64,000 bases of DNA from Platerodrilus igneus. Taxonomy: Eukaryota > Arthropoda > Insecta > Coleoptera > Lycidae. The stretch is from positions 1,240,001-1,304,000 of the forward strand of contig JARFIW010000663.1 of the NCBI GenBank assembly GCA_036346225.1, in the 5' to 3' direction. The translations under genes were made by a program, and so were the position numbers. Shown here in pieces: positions 1 through 11,939 of the stretch. Under the pieces are notes generated by a model that was not told where the DNA came from, searched no databases, and was given only the letters and a program-made list of their open reading frames with translations. Each line of letters begins with the position of its first letter. Within the stretch, counting starts at the first letter, position 1.

Positions 1-25
1 TGATGTTTATTCGTTGTTATAGTTA

Positions 26-55
26 CAGTATTGCCCGAAATAAACAGTACTGAAA
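26..55 (+). repeat. Left TIR of mariner-type element
   Basis: Thirty bases identical to the reverse complement of 1296-1325. The preceding TA (24-25) is the target site. Confidence 0.95.
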
Positions 56-88
56 TTGTAATTGTTTTGTATATTTAAAAAATACATA

Positions 89-1198
89 TTATTGACACTT
101 TATTATATGTTCTAAATGTGCACCTCCTCGTTCGAGACAGACTTCATAACGATGTTCTAAGTTTCTGGTCATGTTATTGAATAAGGGTTGTCTCAGGGCT
201 GTGAAGAAGACTCTAACGGCATCCTTTAATTCATCGATGGTTTGTGGTGCCCGTTTGAAAACGGCATTTTTAGCCATGCCCCAAATGTATGCGTCTGGAG
301 GTGTGAGGTCTGGAGAATGTGAAGGATAAGAGAAGTCAGTAAATCGTGATATGAATTTGCTTGGAAAATGTTCTTGAAGAAATTGACGAATTGCGGCAGC
401 AGTATGGCAAGTTGCCCTGTCCTGCTGAAAAAATTGGTTTCGAAATGCCAAGTTACGTGCACGACAGAATTGACGTAGATCAGGGATAAATCGTGTTAAA
501 ATTTGTCTGTACCTCTGTTGATTAAGTGTGACTTGCCTACTATTCTCTTCGATAAAGTACGGACCAATGATTCCGTGTCCGGAAACAGCACACCAGACAC
601 TCACTTTTTCACTATGTAAAGGAACCTCTTGAACCTCATCGGGTCTGGCAAAGCCCAGAAATCGATTTGTGCGACGATTCACATAGCCTGACAAGTGAAA
701 ATGTGCTTCGTCTGAAAACCAAACATTTTTCAAAAATTCAGGATTTTCATACTGTAACGCGAGAATTCTGGCGCAATATTCCACTCTACTGCGATAATCC
801 CGAGGATGTAGTTGTTGATGTACCTGAATCACATACGAAAATGTATCCAGCTCCTTCAGGATTCTTTGAAAGGAAGTTCTTTTTAAATCAAGTTGTAACG
901 CTGTCCTTGCCTGGCTGACTTTCGGATTTTCTAAGATTTGCTCAAAAACACGTTCATGGTTATTGTTGTTGTTAACTGTCCTGGGACGCCCCGAGTTTCC
1001 TTTTCGTTGGCACAATACACTACCTGTATTTCTAAACTTTTCAATAACCTTCAAAATTACAGCATTACTTGGAGAACGTGTGAATTGATCAGACACGTAT
1101 AGCAAACTTGCACCATTACGTCGGCCGATTCCGTATGAACGAAAATAATGCTCTACCAGAAACACTTTCTCCTCTGTACTTAACACCATTTTTAACAA
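89..1198 (-). CDS. Tc1/mariner-family DDE transposase, 369 aa
   Basis: Cut-and-paste transposase expected to bind the element's TIRs and move it by a DDD-type reaction in the nucleus. The N-terminus (about residues 8-62) is a helix-turn-helix of the DUF4817 kind, followed by a second DNA-binding region with the GRPRT hook (70-74). The catalytic domain shows WFSDEAHFH (D163), FQQDRATCH (D260) and SPDLTPPDAYIWG (D302). The 41 residues between the second and third aspartates make it DD41D, a spacing I associate with rosa-like elements; that name is from memory. No stop or frameshift interrupts it and the length is normal. The first methionine was chosen; a second at residue 4 is possible. Only TIR and short untranslated DNA surround it. 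Confidence 0.93.
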   Translation of the reverse strand: MLKMVLSTEEKVFLVEHYFRSYGIGRRNGASLLYVSDQFTRSPSNAVILKVIEKFRNTGSVLCQRKGNSGRPRTVNNNNNHERVFEQILENPKVSQARTALQLDLKRTSFQRILKELDTFSYVIQVHQQLHPRDYRSRVEYCARILALQYENPEFLKNVWFSDEAHFHLSGYVNRRTNRFLGFARPDEVQEVPLHSEKVSVWCAVSGHGIIGPYFIEENSRQVTLNQQRYRQILTRFIPDLRQFCRARNLAFRNQFFQQDRATCHTAAAIRQFLQEHFPSKFISRFTDFSYPSHSPDLTPPDAYIWGMAKNAVFKRAPQTIDELKDAVRVFFTALRQPLFNNMTRNLEHRYEVCLERGGAHLEHIIKCQ

Positions 1199-1295
1199 TT
1201 AGGCCCTACCAATTACTTGTTTGAGGTTTACTTGACAGGTCTGTACTAGCTAACTTGAGTGTGACAGCGCACGCATAAAAACACCGCCAACTTAG

Positions 1296-1325
1296 TTTCA
1301 GTACTGTTTATTTCGGGCAATACTG
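1296..1325 (-). repeat. Right TIR of mariner-type element
   Basis: Perfect 30-bp inverted copy of 26-55, followed by TA (1326-1327). Confidence 0.95.
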
Positions 1326-1327
1326 TA

Positions 1328-1919
1328 TTATTGTTAATATAGGTGTTAGATTTGTGTATTTGCTGCATATTAGTTTTGTTACACAATTTAAGCAGGCAGT
1401 GTTTGTTTAAAAGATGCACTTAAGCTTTTCTCTTCCTAACATTCGCGAATGCTGAATCTAGAAACTGTTCAGAAATAGCACCTACAAATTTCTTTCAAAA
1501 TACGCATTTGAATACCGACATTCGTCATGTTAGGATGTCTTCTCAACACGTTTCTGTTCGGAATTCGATGGTGTAGAGATCACGAAAAGCATCTGCAATT
1601 TTGTAGAACTATTTTATGACAGATACCAGCACAATCTATCGACGAAGTTACACGTGAGAACGACAACAATAAAATTTGTGTCGCTACTTTTAAGCGTGAA
1701 CAGAAATAATATTGTATGGATATCTGGTAAAATTTGAAGGAACTGTTGTGAAAAATACCTATTCTTTCTAAATTTGAAGCTCTTGACTAAAGATAGGTGC
1801 TGGACATCAAACGACCCGTTAAGTCGAGATCCGCATTAAATTTTTTGGATATTGAGCCGGCTAAGGAAGATATCAGAAAGAGTTTTACACAGAAGTGATG
1901 CAAAATGGACAGTTCTTCA
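1328..1919. other. AT-rich DNA, no gene seen
   Basis: No reading frame or recognised repeat. It may hold the unrecognisable upstream part of the mariner fragment that follows. Confidence 0.5.
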
Positions 1920-2175
1920 ATATAGATATGAGAAACCATATATCGCATTCATAATAATCTTTGATAAAAAATAATCTGGTTACTCTTCACCACCTTACTC
2001 GCCCGACTTGATCCTTTGAAATTTTTTTTATTTTCTAAAGTGAAACCAAGATGAACAGGCAATATAGAAGATTAAAGTTGAGTCACAGATGGAGGTGAAC
2101 ACATTAACCGCAAGACTACATAACGGATACCACTCGTGCCAAAAGCTATGAGACAGGTGTTTGTAATCCGTAAGA
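1920..2175 (+). pseudogene. Old mariner-like transposase fragment
   Basis: Broken frames on the plus strand still read like the last third of a mariner transposase: around 1990-2045 a PPYSPDL motif precedes an N-F-F-x-F-L-K stretch, as in the third-aspartate region of mariner transposases, then a charged helix. Several stops interrupt it and no TIRs were found. It is unrelated to the intact DD41D copy next to it and much older. The extent is approximate. Confidence 0.5.
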
Positions 2176-3671
2176 CAGCGACGGTGGTCAATAACATCCA
2201 GCTGTTCAGAAATTAACTTCGGGTGCTATATGGTATGTTTTAATTATTTTAATTTTATACTGTAACTTTAAGTCTCATACGAATATAATTATAAGAAAAC
2301 TCAATGAACATTACGTGCCGGAAGATATCGGAAATTTTGTATCTATAAACAGAATTCCTCAAGAATAAAATATCCTTCTAAGAGGTCTATGCGTATTTCA
2401 CTCAACGCCTACCGTGTAGGACCAAATGCCTCATTTCGCCTAATCTCGTCTCGTCGTGTCTCGCATTTCGTTTCGGATAGACAAAACTTACTATCCCACA
2501 TGCAACACTAGTATTCTTAACATTACATTATCAATTATTTCTTTGTTTCAGTCACTAATCTTTAATATTTAACAACACCTATGGACTTTATTTTCCAGAG
2601 TATGGAAGTTGAAAAAGCTGCTTGTAAACGTAAATGGTTTTTGTATAATAAAAGTAATAAAAAAACATTGTTAATAATAATGGTACGAGCTCAACGTCCA
2701 CTCACTCTGCAAGTTGGACCTTTTTATGTGATGTCGACCCAAACTATGGTTTCTGTAAGAACGCTAGATATTTGCAGTTAAAATTTAATTTTGATTATTT
2801 TGCAGATTTTTCGCGCTGCTTATTCGTACTCTGCAATTATGCGAGGAATATACAAAGCATAGAAGAATGCATCGTATGCAACATATTTCTCTACAATGTC
2901 TATTACAATAATTTACGATGATTATAATTGGGGCTGTACCCCTAAAAAATTTCATATCTATATTTTAGTATAGTTTTATTATTCTTACTTTGTGTTAGGT
3001 GTGCAACTCCAATTTTTATCGTTCATGTTTAGATTTAGTCTTATTAATAAAGAAATAACTTGGCTAAATGAAACTCGTTCCAACTAACAAAGTAGGCTAT
3101 CTCAGGGTTTACAAGTATTTACAACAATAATATCAGATGAGTCTTGATAGCCACAACTATTCCACCTGGCACTCTATATTTACTTTCTCCTGAATTTTCT
3201 AAATTCAGGCTCACACGATTATTAAGAGCTCATCACAGTAGGTCACCAACCAGATGGAGTGAGGTAGCTCAAAGCGGGACTAAATGTCGAGATGCAGATA
3301 CTACATTAGAAAAGGATATGACGTTTAGTTTTCCGCCTACTTGGTTTATGAAGTACTAAGGAGCGCATATAGATGGCGATACTGTGCACCTTATTAGTCC
3401 AGTTATAAACCTCACGGATTTTTAATTATACATATTCTCTAACATTTGTAACCAGTCACAATCTTTGAAATTACGAATGTTATGTAAAAAAATTTATTAG
3501 GGACCTAGATATTATAAGATTTAATATTCTTACATTTGCATCGCATAGTTATCTTACAATTTCTAATATGTAAATGACAAAGCTGTGACATTAATTAGTT
3601 AGCCAATAAATGGAAAAAACAGCATAATGGTTTAAACGTATCTCTAGTAAAAACGTATTAGGTAAAGTGTG
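2176..3671. other. No gene recognised
   Basis: AT-rich intergenic DNA. Short open frames at 2581-2781 and 3144-3359 show no family resemblance and are probably chance. Confidence 0.5.
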
Positions 3672-3690
3672 TACCTCAGAACCATAGTAT

Positions 3691-3901
3691 CGTAAGTCCA
3701 AAATTTTCTGCTTACACCTGATTTTATGTCAAGATGATGTCCTCTATCGAGCCACAGTCTCAGGTCTGCCAGAAATTACTATAACAGATTTAATTCGAGT
3801 TATATGATCGCAAGTCCAATGTTATGTGTGAGTAAGACAAGCGTAAGTCCAGTTATAATAATATGGTTCTGAACATTTACCTTAAGCACGTAAGTCCAGA
3901 G
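3691..3901. repeat. Subterminal motif cluster (CGTAAGTCCA)
   Basis: Four copies or near-copies of CGTAAGTCCA occur at about 3691, 3810, 3842 and 3890, just inside the left TIR. Related copies (CTTAAGTCCA, CTTATGTCCA) lie near 10893 and 10931 by the right end. A second inversion is present locally: 3661-3687 and 3864-3885 share a GGTAAA...TCAGAACCATA arrangement. Such clusters are typical transposase-binding sites in large DNA transposons. Confidence 0.5.
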
Positions 3902-5463
3902 TCGGAATTACGTTGATCTGGCTCTGTTAAGTTGTTTACTTGTTAGTCTGAAAAAAACAAAAGTGTGAGTTACATGATTTTTTTTAATATTAAGAACAAA
4001 AAAAAAATAGTTTGTAAAACGTTTTTTTCTAAATGCTCTTTCAATCACTGACATGTTTACAAGATATGTTTTGAAAAAACACGTGACGTTGGTCTCTTGG
4101 AACAAGACCTTGAAGCTTTTCTTGTTTCACTTCGCTGGGCGTCAGTGAAACTCACTTAAAAGGATGTTCATTTTTTCTTACAAAAGTCGTGCAGAAGATG
4201 TTGTTTTATCCGTATTGACACAATTGACTTTTGAAGACTTCCGCACTAGCTCTGAACTCTATCTTCAGCGGTTTAGAGAGACTATCGGGGGGGAGGGTCG
4301 TTAATCAAATACGAATGGATAGGGCGCTACTGTACTTAGATAATGTGTAAAACAAGAAATATCGCTAAGAAAAATACAGGAACCTCAACGAGTATATTCT
4401 GTTGTAGAAATACAAAATTTTGTATTTTTAGATGGTACTACGTTTATCCTGAAATAAAATAAAAACAATATTAGAGACAGCAATGTGCGCCTCAAAATGA
4501 AATCAAATAAATCAGACAAATTTTATACATCTATGATTTCTTTCTTTTGTGTTATAGTGAATGGACACTCTACTTATTAAATTTTATGCACATCTGGTAA
4601 TACTTTTGCTTAAAAGCTTTCATGAATGTAATTAACTTGTTCATAGAATATATTTCCAACCGTCAGTTGCTTCGAATAAACAAGCTAACAAAGTTTCTTA
4701 AAGAGAGGAGGAGATGCACGATCAATAATATGCTACAGATAAAGACGGGTATAAAAGCATTGGTTTCAAAACGCACGGATTCAATCCACGTGGAGTCCTG
4801 AGACGCGGTCAGCAATATCGATTTTCTACAACTCAAGTGGGGTTGGAACGCGACATCTAATATGCATAAGACAGAGATAAAAATATTACAGGCGGGGTTT
4901 TATGTCGACACAGGACTGTATGATTGGTTCAAACGAGTAGTTTTACAACGGACGAACACGCAACAGGTGAATGCGATTCTTCGGAATATATAGCGAGTTC
5001 ACGAGGTAAATTTCTGGGAGCTTTAAGTCAGTTAGATTAAAATTTGCAGAAGTATTATTTTAAATTAAGTATTTCGCGTGAAGTGTGGCCTAGTGGTGAT
5101 GGTGCTTTAAGGATATAAATAAGAGAATGGTGCTCGTTCTCTTTTGATTCTCTTTGATTCTCTTTGCATTTTCATCGCTTTAGACAACGTATATTAATCA
5201 ACCAAGGTTATAGTTCAGGCTTGTGAGTATTGAAAAAGTGTATAATTCAGTTAAAATAATATTAGCACTTATAACGTAGTAAGTTGAGGCCTTGTAGGTA
5301 TTAACGTGTGCAGTGTCGAGTGAATTAAATTAACCGAGGTCCAACTAATACCATGACAAGCTAATAACGCAATAAACAAAAGTATGATATACGTGAATTT
5401 GGATGCTGGGATGGAATGGTAAATGGTAGCAACGAACTCGGCGTATACTGAGGTTATCATCTA

Positions 5464-5548
5464 TCTGGAGGATCAGAGCGCATAACCACAAAGCCAAGGG
5501 GTTCTGGAGGATCAGAGCGCATAACCACGAAGCCGAGGGGTTCTGGAA
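5464..5548. repeat. 39-bp tandem repeat, about 2.2 copies
   Basis: The unit beginning TCTGGAGGATCAGAGCGCAT repeats at 5464, 5503 and, partially, 5542. The two full units differ at about two positions. Confidence 0.85.
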
Positions 5549-6217
5549 GATAAAGCATTATCAAAGAAGATGGGACTTGAAGCATTTTCCAGGTAACTCA
5601 TTTGAATTTGCTGTTATTTGATAAACTGATGGAATTATTTGTGATGTGTGAGTGAACTTTGATGGTTATTTATGGTTAATATAACGTATCGGAAAAGATA
5701 CGTGTACTTGACAATTATGAGGGTATTTTAAATATTGAAAAAAAAAGGTGCTTACTAAATTTCATTACGAATTTAAATTGGATTGTTAAGGGTACATGGG
5801 TTATTAATTTTGTAGTAATTTTATGCATGGTGAAAGGCATACATTAATAAACTGGGTTATTATGAGCTCACCATACTCCAGTGTGCAATAAATATAGGAT
5901 ATTTTTTGGGGCCCATTGACTCCTATTGTATTAAATGTGTTTGCAATTAAAATTTTAAAACAAGGACTTTACAAAAATAGCACCTATTGAGTAGTAACTA
6001 GAGTACCAAACTGTACATATCTGTTAATAATTGTTTGTAAATAGCGGTAAATAAAGATTGTATGATTGTTGTACTTTTTTGTGATTTTACTGAATGATGC
6101 GTGAGTGGGAAGAAAGAATGATTGTAAATTTAGGCATCCGAGAAGAGGCACAACTGAGCTAGCCAGGGAAGCTGCTGAAGATATTTTGAAAGAGAAATCA
6201 GGGTAAGAAAATTTTTG

Positions 6218-6244
6218 TATATATATATATATATATATATATAT
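6218..6244. repeat. (TA)n microsatellite
   Basis: An uninterrupted run of about 13 TA dinucleotides. Confidence 0.95.
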
Positions 6245-8964
6245 TGCTGTGATAAGGGGTTGTTTAAGGGTGTACTTTATAGTAAAGGTCGTTTAGGAAA
6301 CTGAAATTATAATAGGAAGCAGAAAACTGCATTTATTTAGTAAAGAATTGAGAAATAGATAGTTTGTAAGTAGTAAGCAGTCAACACACTGTATATAAAG
6401 TATAAATAGTTTTAAGCGACGCAAATAGACACACGAAGACGCATAGTTACCGTATAAACAAGGAAGACATGGATTAAGTAGATAGTAAATATTTAACACC
6501 CTGTAGACAGAGTTTTAGTTAATTTAGGTAAGGCGAGTAATGATATTTTTCAGTGGAAGCACGCATATTTTGTAAGTAAACATAATAAAGTGTAATTAAA
6601 CACGCATTCAAAAGAGTTCCAAACAATTAGGTTAATACGGAGATAGAAATAGAGCTTCAAGAAGCATAGTGTAAATGCGTACAAAATAGTTAACCATTTT
6701 AATAAGAAAGGAGATTAAAAATTGCGTAAATAACATGCATATATGAAAATTAAAAGTCGAATTGCTTCAGTTGTTTATGGAAAAACGATTAGATTTGTCA
6801 AAACACCGCATGTTTGATAACAAGACAGCTGCGAGCAGGCCACAATTATTTGAAAGCATAGAAAATTACATCAGAAACTACTTTAAATGCAAAAATTTGA
6901 TTTGATTATAATGAGCGACGAGTTTGTAGACCATACCCACTGAAGGAGTAGGAGAGCAATGATATATTAACAGGTACAGTGAAAACGAACTCAGTTTTCA
7001 ACTCAACAAAGGCCGAGGTGCGCCAATCTGAAATAAAGTGTGATAGGTAATAATAATTCAAAGTGAAAAATTGTATAAGTGCGAAGATGAAAATTACGAT
7101 TGCCGATTAAACGTAAGTAGACTTTAGGGAATTTATTTTAAACTAAAACATAATAATAATAGGGCTTCCAAGTCAGGGAAAAATAAATGATGAATACAAT
7201 TTCTGAGTCCGTGGAGAATAGATGGTATTCTAAGTTTGGAGAAATTGATAAGAAGTAATAAGTCTGAATGAGATGACAATAAATTGGGGTGCATAAGTAT
7301 GAGTTAATAATGGTAGTCCAAAGGGTGATGGCAATAATTTAAATGCAATAGTTCAAGCGTGTGAATAGACAATATTTCGAATGGGCATGTAATAATCCTG
7401 AATTGGGGGAAAATAAATATTATTCAAATGGATGGCTTAATGCATGAGAAATACTAGCTGATTATGGATGCGTCAATGCGAAGAAAATAGACCAAGTCAG
7501 ATTTTTAGTTATAAGACATTTTTTTTCTATTTTTTATTTGAATATTAAATTTGCTTAATATAAATGAATGTGAAAAAGTCGACAAAAAGAGGACTTGCGT
7601 ACGTATAAAGTACCTGATATGATAAGAGGTTTTGAACGTTCCACACTTCTTTTTTTTATAAAAATAATAGGTTTTTGGTGACTTTGGGTTTGATTAAAAA
7701 GTATATGATTTTTGATAAATGAGATTTACAACATTAATTAATTGAAAAGTGTATTTTAAGTAATTTACAAAAACTGTACATAATATTTGTTTCATTATAT
7801 AGAATCGAATTAACTGAATTTTATAATTCCAAATAAATGCTAGTCGAGGTCATAAGATAAAGTTAATGGGAGTGATTTGATAATTTAAACAATCAAGGAG
7901 GAGCTATAAGTTGAATACCAAATTGATAACGAGTAAGGCGGTAACGTATCAAACTTTGTTATTGGTCGACAAGGTCGAGACACGATAAAATCCAGTTAAG
8001 TTCCTGTAGGGAGTTCATAGTAGTTAATAAGACAGCCCAACGTCGGAGAACGATAATTCCAATTCTTGTTTAAACATATCAATATATATATTAACTGAAA
8101 ATTATTTCTAAATTATTTTGACAGATTATTATCGTTAGTTTGTGAATATTCAATTAATTTCTATGTCTAATGTTAATCTTGGGCAATTTAAATAAAATAG
8201 CAAAAGCCCCTAGAGCAATTAGGCATTATAAATGTCATTAACATAACTAAAGATTTTTTTAATGTCACCTTTTCAGTACAGAGAAAATGATTCACATATA
8301 ATAAAAATGGGTTGGTAATAAGATCTTTCAAATTAGTAAAGTTAACCTCATTAATTGTTATCGTGCATAAACAAGTGTATGATTGTATTATTTGTAATTC
8401 AAATTTATAAAACTTTTGTTACATAGACAATTTTATAAAGCATAATTTTGATAAAGAGGAACGTTTGAAAATTTAAATTTATAATTAAACATTATCACAG
8501 AGATGTTAAGTTCCATGGGTTCAAACTACCAAAGTTAGATTTATACATGACGTTATACGTCAAACAGATGATTGCTGCACAGATGGATATCACTTACCAC
8601 GTTGACCTCAGGTTTGGCGGCTTGCACCAATTAACAAACAAGTTCAAACCACACATGGACTTCCAGCATTTGACAAACACGTAAATAAAGTTGCCTCATC
8701 GTTATAACAAAGCCTCTTAAACTGGAACCATAATGTTAGTTTCTAATGTGTAATCGCTTTACACGCAATTACATCAGCTGCCTACAACCATTGGTTAGCT
8801 CCAACCATTGCTTCTCAATTATAACAAAATTTCCATGTTGAAATATAAGGAACGCATATATCTTAGACGCAGTAAAAATTTAACAACCTAACTCGACCAT
8901 TTTTGCATCAGTAATTAAACGTTATATCTTCCGTATTTTAATGCTGCTTTAATTTATATTTATA

Positions 8965-9040
8965 CATCAGTTCTTTTGTAAGTTAGTTTTAGCGTTATTT
9001 TTGCACATCAGTTAGTTGTACGTTAGTTTTAGTGTTGTGC
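8965..9040. repeat. 41-bp imperfect tandem duplication
   Basis: CATCAGTT...TTAGTTTTAG...GT... occurs at 8965 and again at 9006 with several differences. Confidence 0.55.
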
Positions 9041-9479
9041 TAAGAAAAACCAAATACAATTAGTTTAAATTATTTAATATAGAAAATACAAACAATGATG
9101 AGTTTCAAACAATTGGATCGATGCATTTATGAGAACTGAATTGCGACTCGCAAGTCAGCCTTAGATATGAACTTTACCATATTGACGTTTCAAGTATCAA
9201 AAGTCGACTGGTCGGCACGTCGACAACAGCCTTAACAAGCAGGTGCGCGCAAACACGCTATTGTTATAGTCTTGGAGATACGTTGTAGAAATTTTACAAT
9301 ACAGGTTGGACATTTATAACTATGTGCTTTATGTACTATATGATTAAGATTATAGAAGAATAATAATTGGGGTGTTCCGAAATTATAATACTTTGCTTTT
9401 AATTCTGTATTAATTGTTGAAGTATGATTATTATTAAACTATAAAAGCAAATCCACAAATTTTATAACACAATGCATAA

Positions 9480-10760
9480 TTGTTATACGGTAATTTAGCA
9501 GAGGAAAAACGAACTGTTACAACCTTAGAGGAAAACATACACCATCAACTAAAATACTTGTTAATGCCTTAGAAGTAATCAAAATCATATCCAAAAATAT
9601 CCAGCTTATGAAAGCCACTATAGTAGAGAGAGATCTAAACGAAAATACTTGGGAAACGACTTAAACATCAGCAAAATGTATAATATTTATATTGAAGATT
9701 GTAAAAAAGGTAATATCAAATCGGAAAAGAAGTGGTTATTTTCCAAGGTATTCAATAAAAATTTAACTATGCTTATTATTTGCCTGACAACGATACATGC
9801 GATATGTGTGACAAAATTGACTGTAACATAAAAGTGAACAATCTGATGATAAACTGGAAGAGTTCAAACAGCAAAAGCAGGAACATTTAGAGAAAGCATC
9901 ACGTAGATATTTTTAAAACGAAACGACAAACTCGAAACTCAAAAAGTCAAAAGTTAAAAGTAGTAACAGCAGATCTACAAAAGTGCCTCCCTACACTGGC
10001 GTTAACAAATTCACAAAGCTTTCATCTGAGGAAACTTTGGATATTAAATTGTTCAATCTTTGACACAACAGTAAACAAAACTCACTGTATGATATGATGA
10101 GACTAGTGAAGGAAGAGGGGGGAGTAAAATGGCTTCCTGCTTGCTTGCTTGGGGAAGTGAAGAATTACTGACTAATAAAACAAAAAACCTAACAGTGTGG
10201 ACTGGATTTCTTGCTGGGCATACACATATGGAGGTTGTTGGGAAACAGTATCATTGAAAGAGCAAGAAAACTACTTCCGAGAATCACAATTTTCACAACC
10301 AATCAATGATTGGTAAAACTTTATCGCAACCTGTCAAAGAAAAAATCAATTCATCATGAAGAGGATAGTTTTAGAAAACTTTCTTGACTTCTTGTATTTA
10401 AAGGAGAAAAATGATTCCCTTATCTCAAGGAAGAAGAACATTGATCGAGAAATATTCTCACTATCTGAAGCAGTATGGCTGCAACTGCGTAGAAGCGATA
10501 AAAGTATTCTCTACTATAAAACAAGTTTCGCAAGCGACACATTCAAAAAAGTGAATTTGAGGATAAACGCTTAGAAATAACAATGTGACTTAGAACAACC
10601 AGAAAGAAAATTAGTAATGAGAAGTTCAAGGACATCCAGACTCTCTTGCAGTAGGTTTCTGAAGAATATACAGCTTATTTTGAAAGTATTCCACATGAGA
10701 ATGGTGTTGGGGACTTTCCCGAAGAAGATTCAACTGAACTAGAATAACATTTGTTATATC
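9480..10760 (+). pseudogene. Decayed transposase-like gene of the right-end transposon
   Basis: Fragments in shifting plus-strand frames match, in order, an insect repeat protein family usually annotated as uncharacterized. Near 9780-9820 a D-T-C-D-M-C-D cysteine motif is followed by a charged helix. Near 9960-10085 the frame reads DLQKCLPT...SQSFHLRKLW. Near 10095-10190 there is a D-E-T-x-E-G-R-G-G segment continuing SCLLAW. Near 10220-10300 is HTHMEVVG with IERARKLLPRI, and then a lysine-rich C-terminal region to about 10640. At least five stops or frameshifts inactivate it. It lies just inside the right TIR of the 3672-11166 candidate element and is probably its transposase. Family naming is from memory of similar sequences. 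Confidence 0.6.
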
Positions 10761-10889
10761 TGATATCAAAACTAACTTTTTTTGACTGACTGTATTTAAT
10801 AAGTAATTAATCAATTTTGGTATAGTAAAACAACATATTTTATTGTTTTATTAAGCCTAATCATTATTTTAACCACTATGTTATAGGAG

Positions 10890-10945
10890 CTTAAGTCCAC
10901 ATTTAGTTCTTATTATTTACAACCACAAACACTTATGTCCATTTA
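10890..10945. repeat. Right-end copies of the AAGTCCA-type motif
   Basis: CTTAAGTCCACATTTA and CTTATGTCCATTTA echo the left-end cluster and lie about 220 bp inside the right TIR. Confidence 0.45.
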
Positions 10946-11166
10946 ATAAAACAATACATTCTTTTATTAAATGAACTAATGCGCATTAAAGGAAAAAGCT
11001 GCTGCCAATGAAAAAGTAGTTTGTAATTATGTAGCTTTTCATCACTAGAAATATAGTAATATGATTGGTTAGTCTTATACTGAAGCGCTAACAGCGTTAG
11101 GTACAGTTTTTGGGCTCCCGTGTAGAGTTGTCTAGTTATGACTTACGATACTATGGTTCTGAGGTA

Positions 11167-11821
11167 TTGAAGTGTTAAGTGGATTTTGATTACAGTTTGT
11201 GAAAGGCTACAAATGTGGGTTTCTTTTCTTATAATACCTTTGTTTCCTTCGTCGCTTTCTAACGACGAAATAATAAACAAAGATACCGCAACGGCCAAGT
11301 ACGTTTTGTTTCAGTGAATTTTTTAGAATTAGAAATAAATTTATATAAAATATAAATCTTCAATGTATTTACAATGCTATTACGTATTTGAAATTTTACT
11401 GGGTCGGGCAAAGTAAACATTCTTGTAGTAGAATAAAAATGTATGTCTTTAACTGCAGGTACAAGTCGATAAGACTGGGTGTTATGAATGCGGATTAATT
11501 AATTAAGGAGCTTATTGATGATCGCTAATGGATGTTTGATAATAAAGAACCACCAAATATAACTTTGGATGCAATTAATAATTCAAATGTTGTATGTAAA
11601 TAATTGTGCATTTACTGATTGCTGGTTCTATGACGAACTTACTGCTGCCAAGCGAAAACTTGCCGCTACTCGAAAATGCACATGTTAACTCGACGGCGGC
11701 TACACGAACAGTCATTTGTATGATGATATGATGCGCGCAAAAACGAGTTACTATTACACGTACACCACTGTGGTTCCTAATTATTGAAGGATAAGTTAGG
11801 AAAAGGATTAGGGACGAAACA
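11167..11821 (-). mobile_element. Probable BEL/Pao 3' LTR region
   Basis: On the minus strand the BEL pol frame ends near 11940 and is followed by a G-rich stretch (GGTGGTCGG) and then TGTTTCGTCCC starting at 11821, which looks like a polypurine tract and an LTR start. The other LTR edge was not found, so the extent is a guess up to the right TIR of the neighbouring transposon. Confidence 0.35.
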
Positions 11822-11939
11822 TACCGACCACCGAAATTACCAAAAAATGGGTAATTTCCAAATGATAATATGAACTATATGTATCTATATGCAAAAAGAG
11901 AGAAAAAAACTAAGTTTATATAGATTGCAATGGACGCAA

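Larger units (their letters stand above)
26..1325 (-). mobile_element. Complete Tc1/mariner-type transposon (DD41D)
   Basis: A 1300-bp element bounded by perfect 30-bp terminal inverted repeats (26-55 and 1296-1325, beginning CAGTATTGCCCG) and flanked on both sides by the dinucleotide TA (24-25 and 1326-1327), the target duplication expected of this superfamily. It encodes one uninterrupted transposase on the minus strand. Perfect TIRs together with an open reading frame indicate a young, possibly autonomous copy, unlike every other DNA transposon in the window. Confidence 0.95.
3902..9479. other. Long AT-rich interior without recognisable genes
   Basis: No protein family was recognised in any frame. 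It contains a 39-bp tandem duplication, a TA microsatellite, a 41-bp imperfect duplication, a possible Pol III A-box (TGGCCTAGTGG near 5087) without a convincing B-box, and one exon-like segment (6134-6202). It could be filler of the large transposon or host DNA between unrelated ends. Confidence 0.4.
3672..11166 (+). mobile_element. Candidate 7.5-kb DNA transposon with 25-bp TIRs
   Basis: The 25 bases at 3674-3698 (CCTCAGAACCATAGTATCGT...) are exactly repeated in reverse complement at 11140-11164, and each end is flanked by TA (3672-3673 and 11165-11166). The right part carries a decayed transposase-like gene in the expected place (9480-10760), and both ends hold copies of a short (G/T)TAAGTCCA-type motif. 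The interior is long and mostly unrecognised, so other elements may be nested in it. The superfamily is uncertain: the coding remnant resembles an insect transposase family I would place near Sola, but the apparent TA duplication does not fit Sola well. Confidence 0.55.

Noticed and set aside
667..918. Plus-strand frame of 83 codons within the mariner element
   Set aside because: Antisense shadow of the transposase gene.
2581..3359. Short plus-strand frames of 66 and 71 codons
   Set aside because: No family resemblance, no splice or promoter context, and length expected by chance.
5080..5160. Possible tRNA or SINE head at TGGCCTAGTGG
   Set aside because: A good A-box match but no B-box at the right distance and no foldable cloverleaf.
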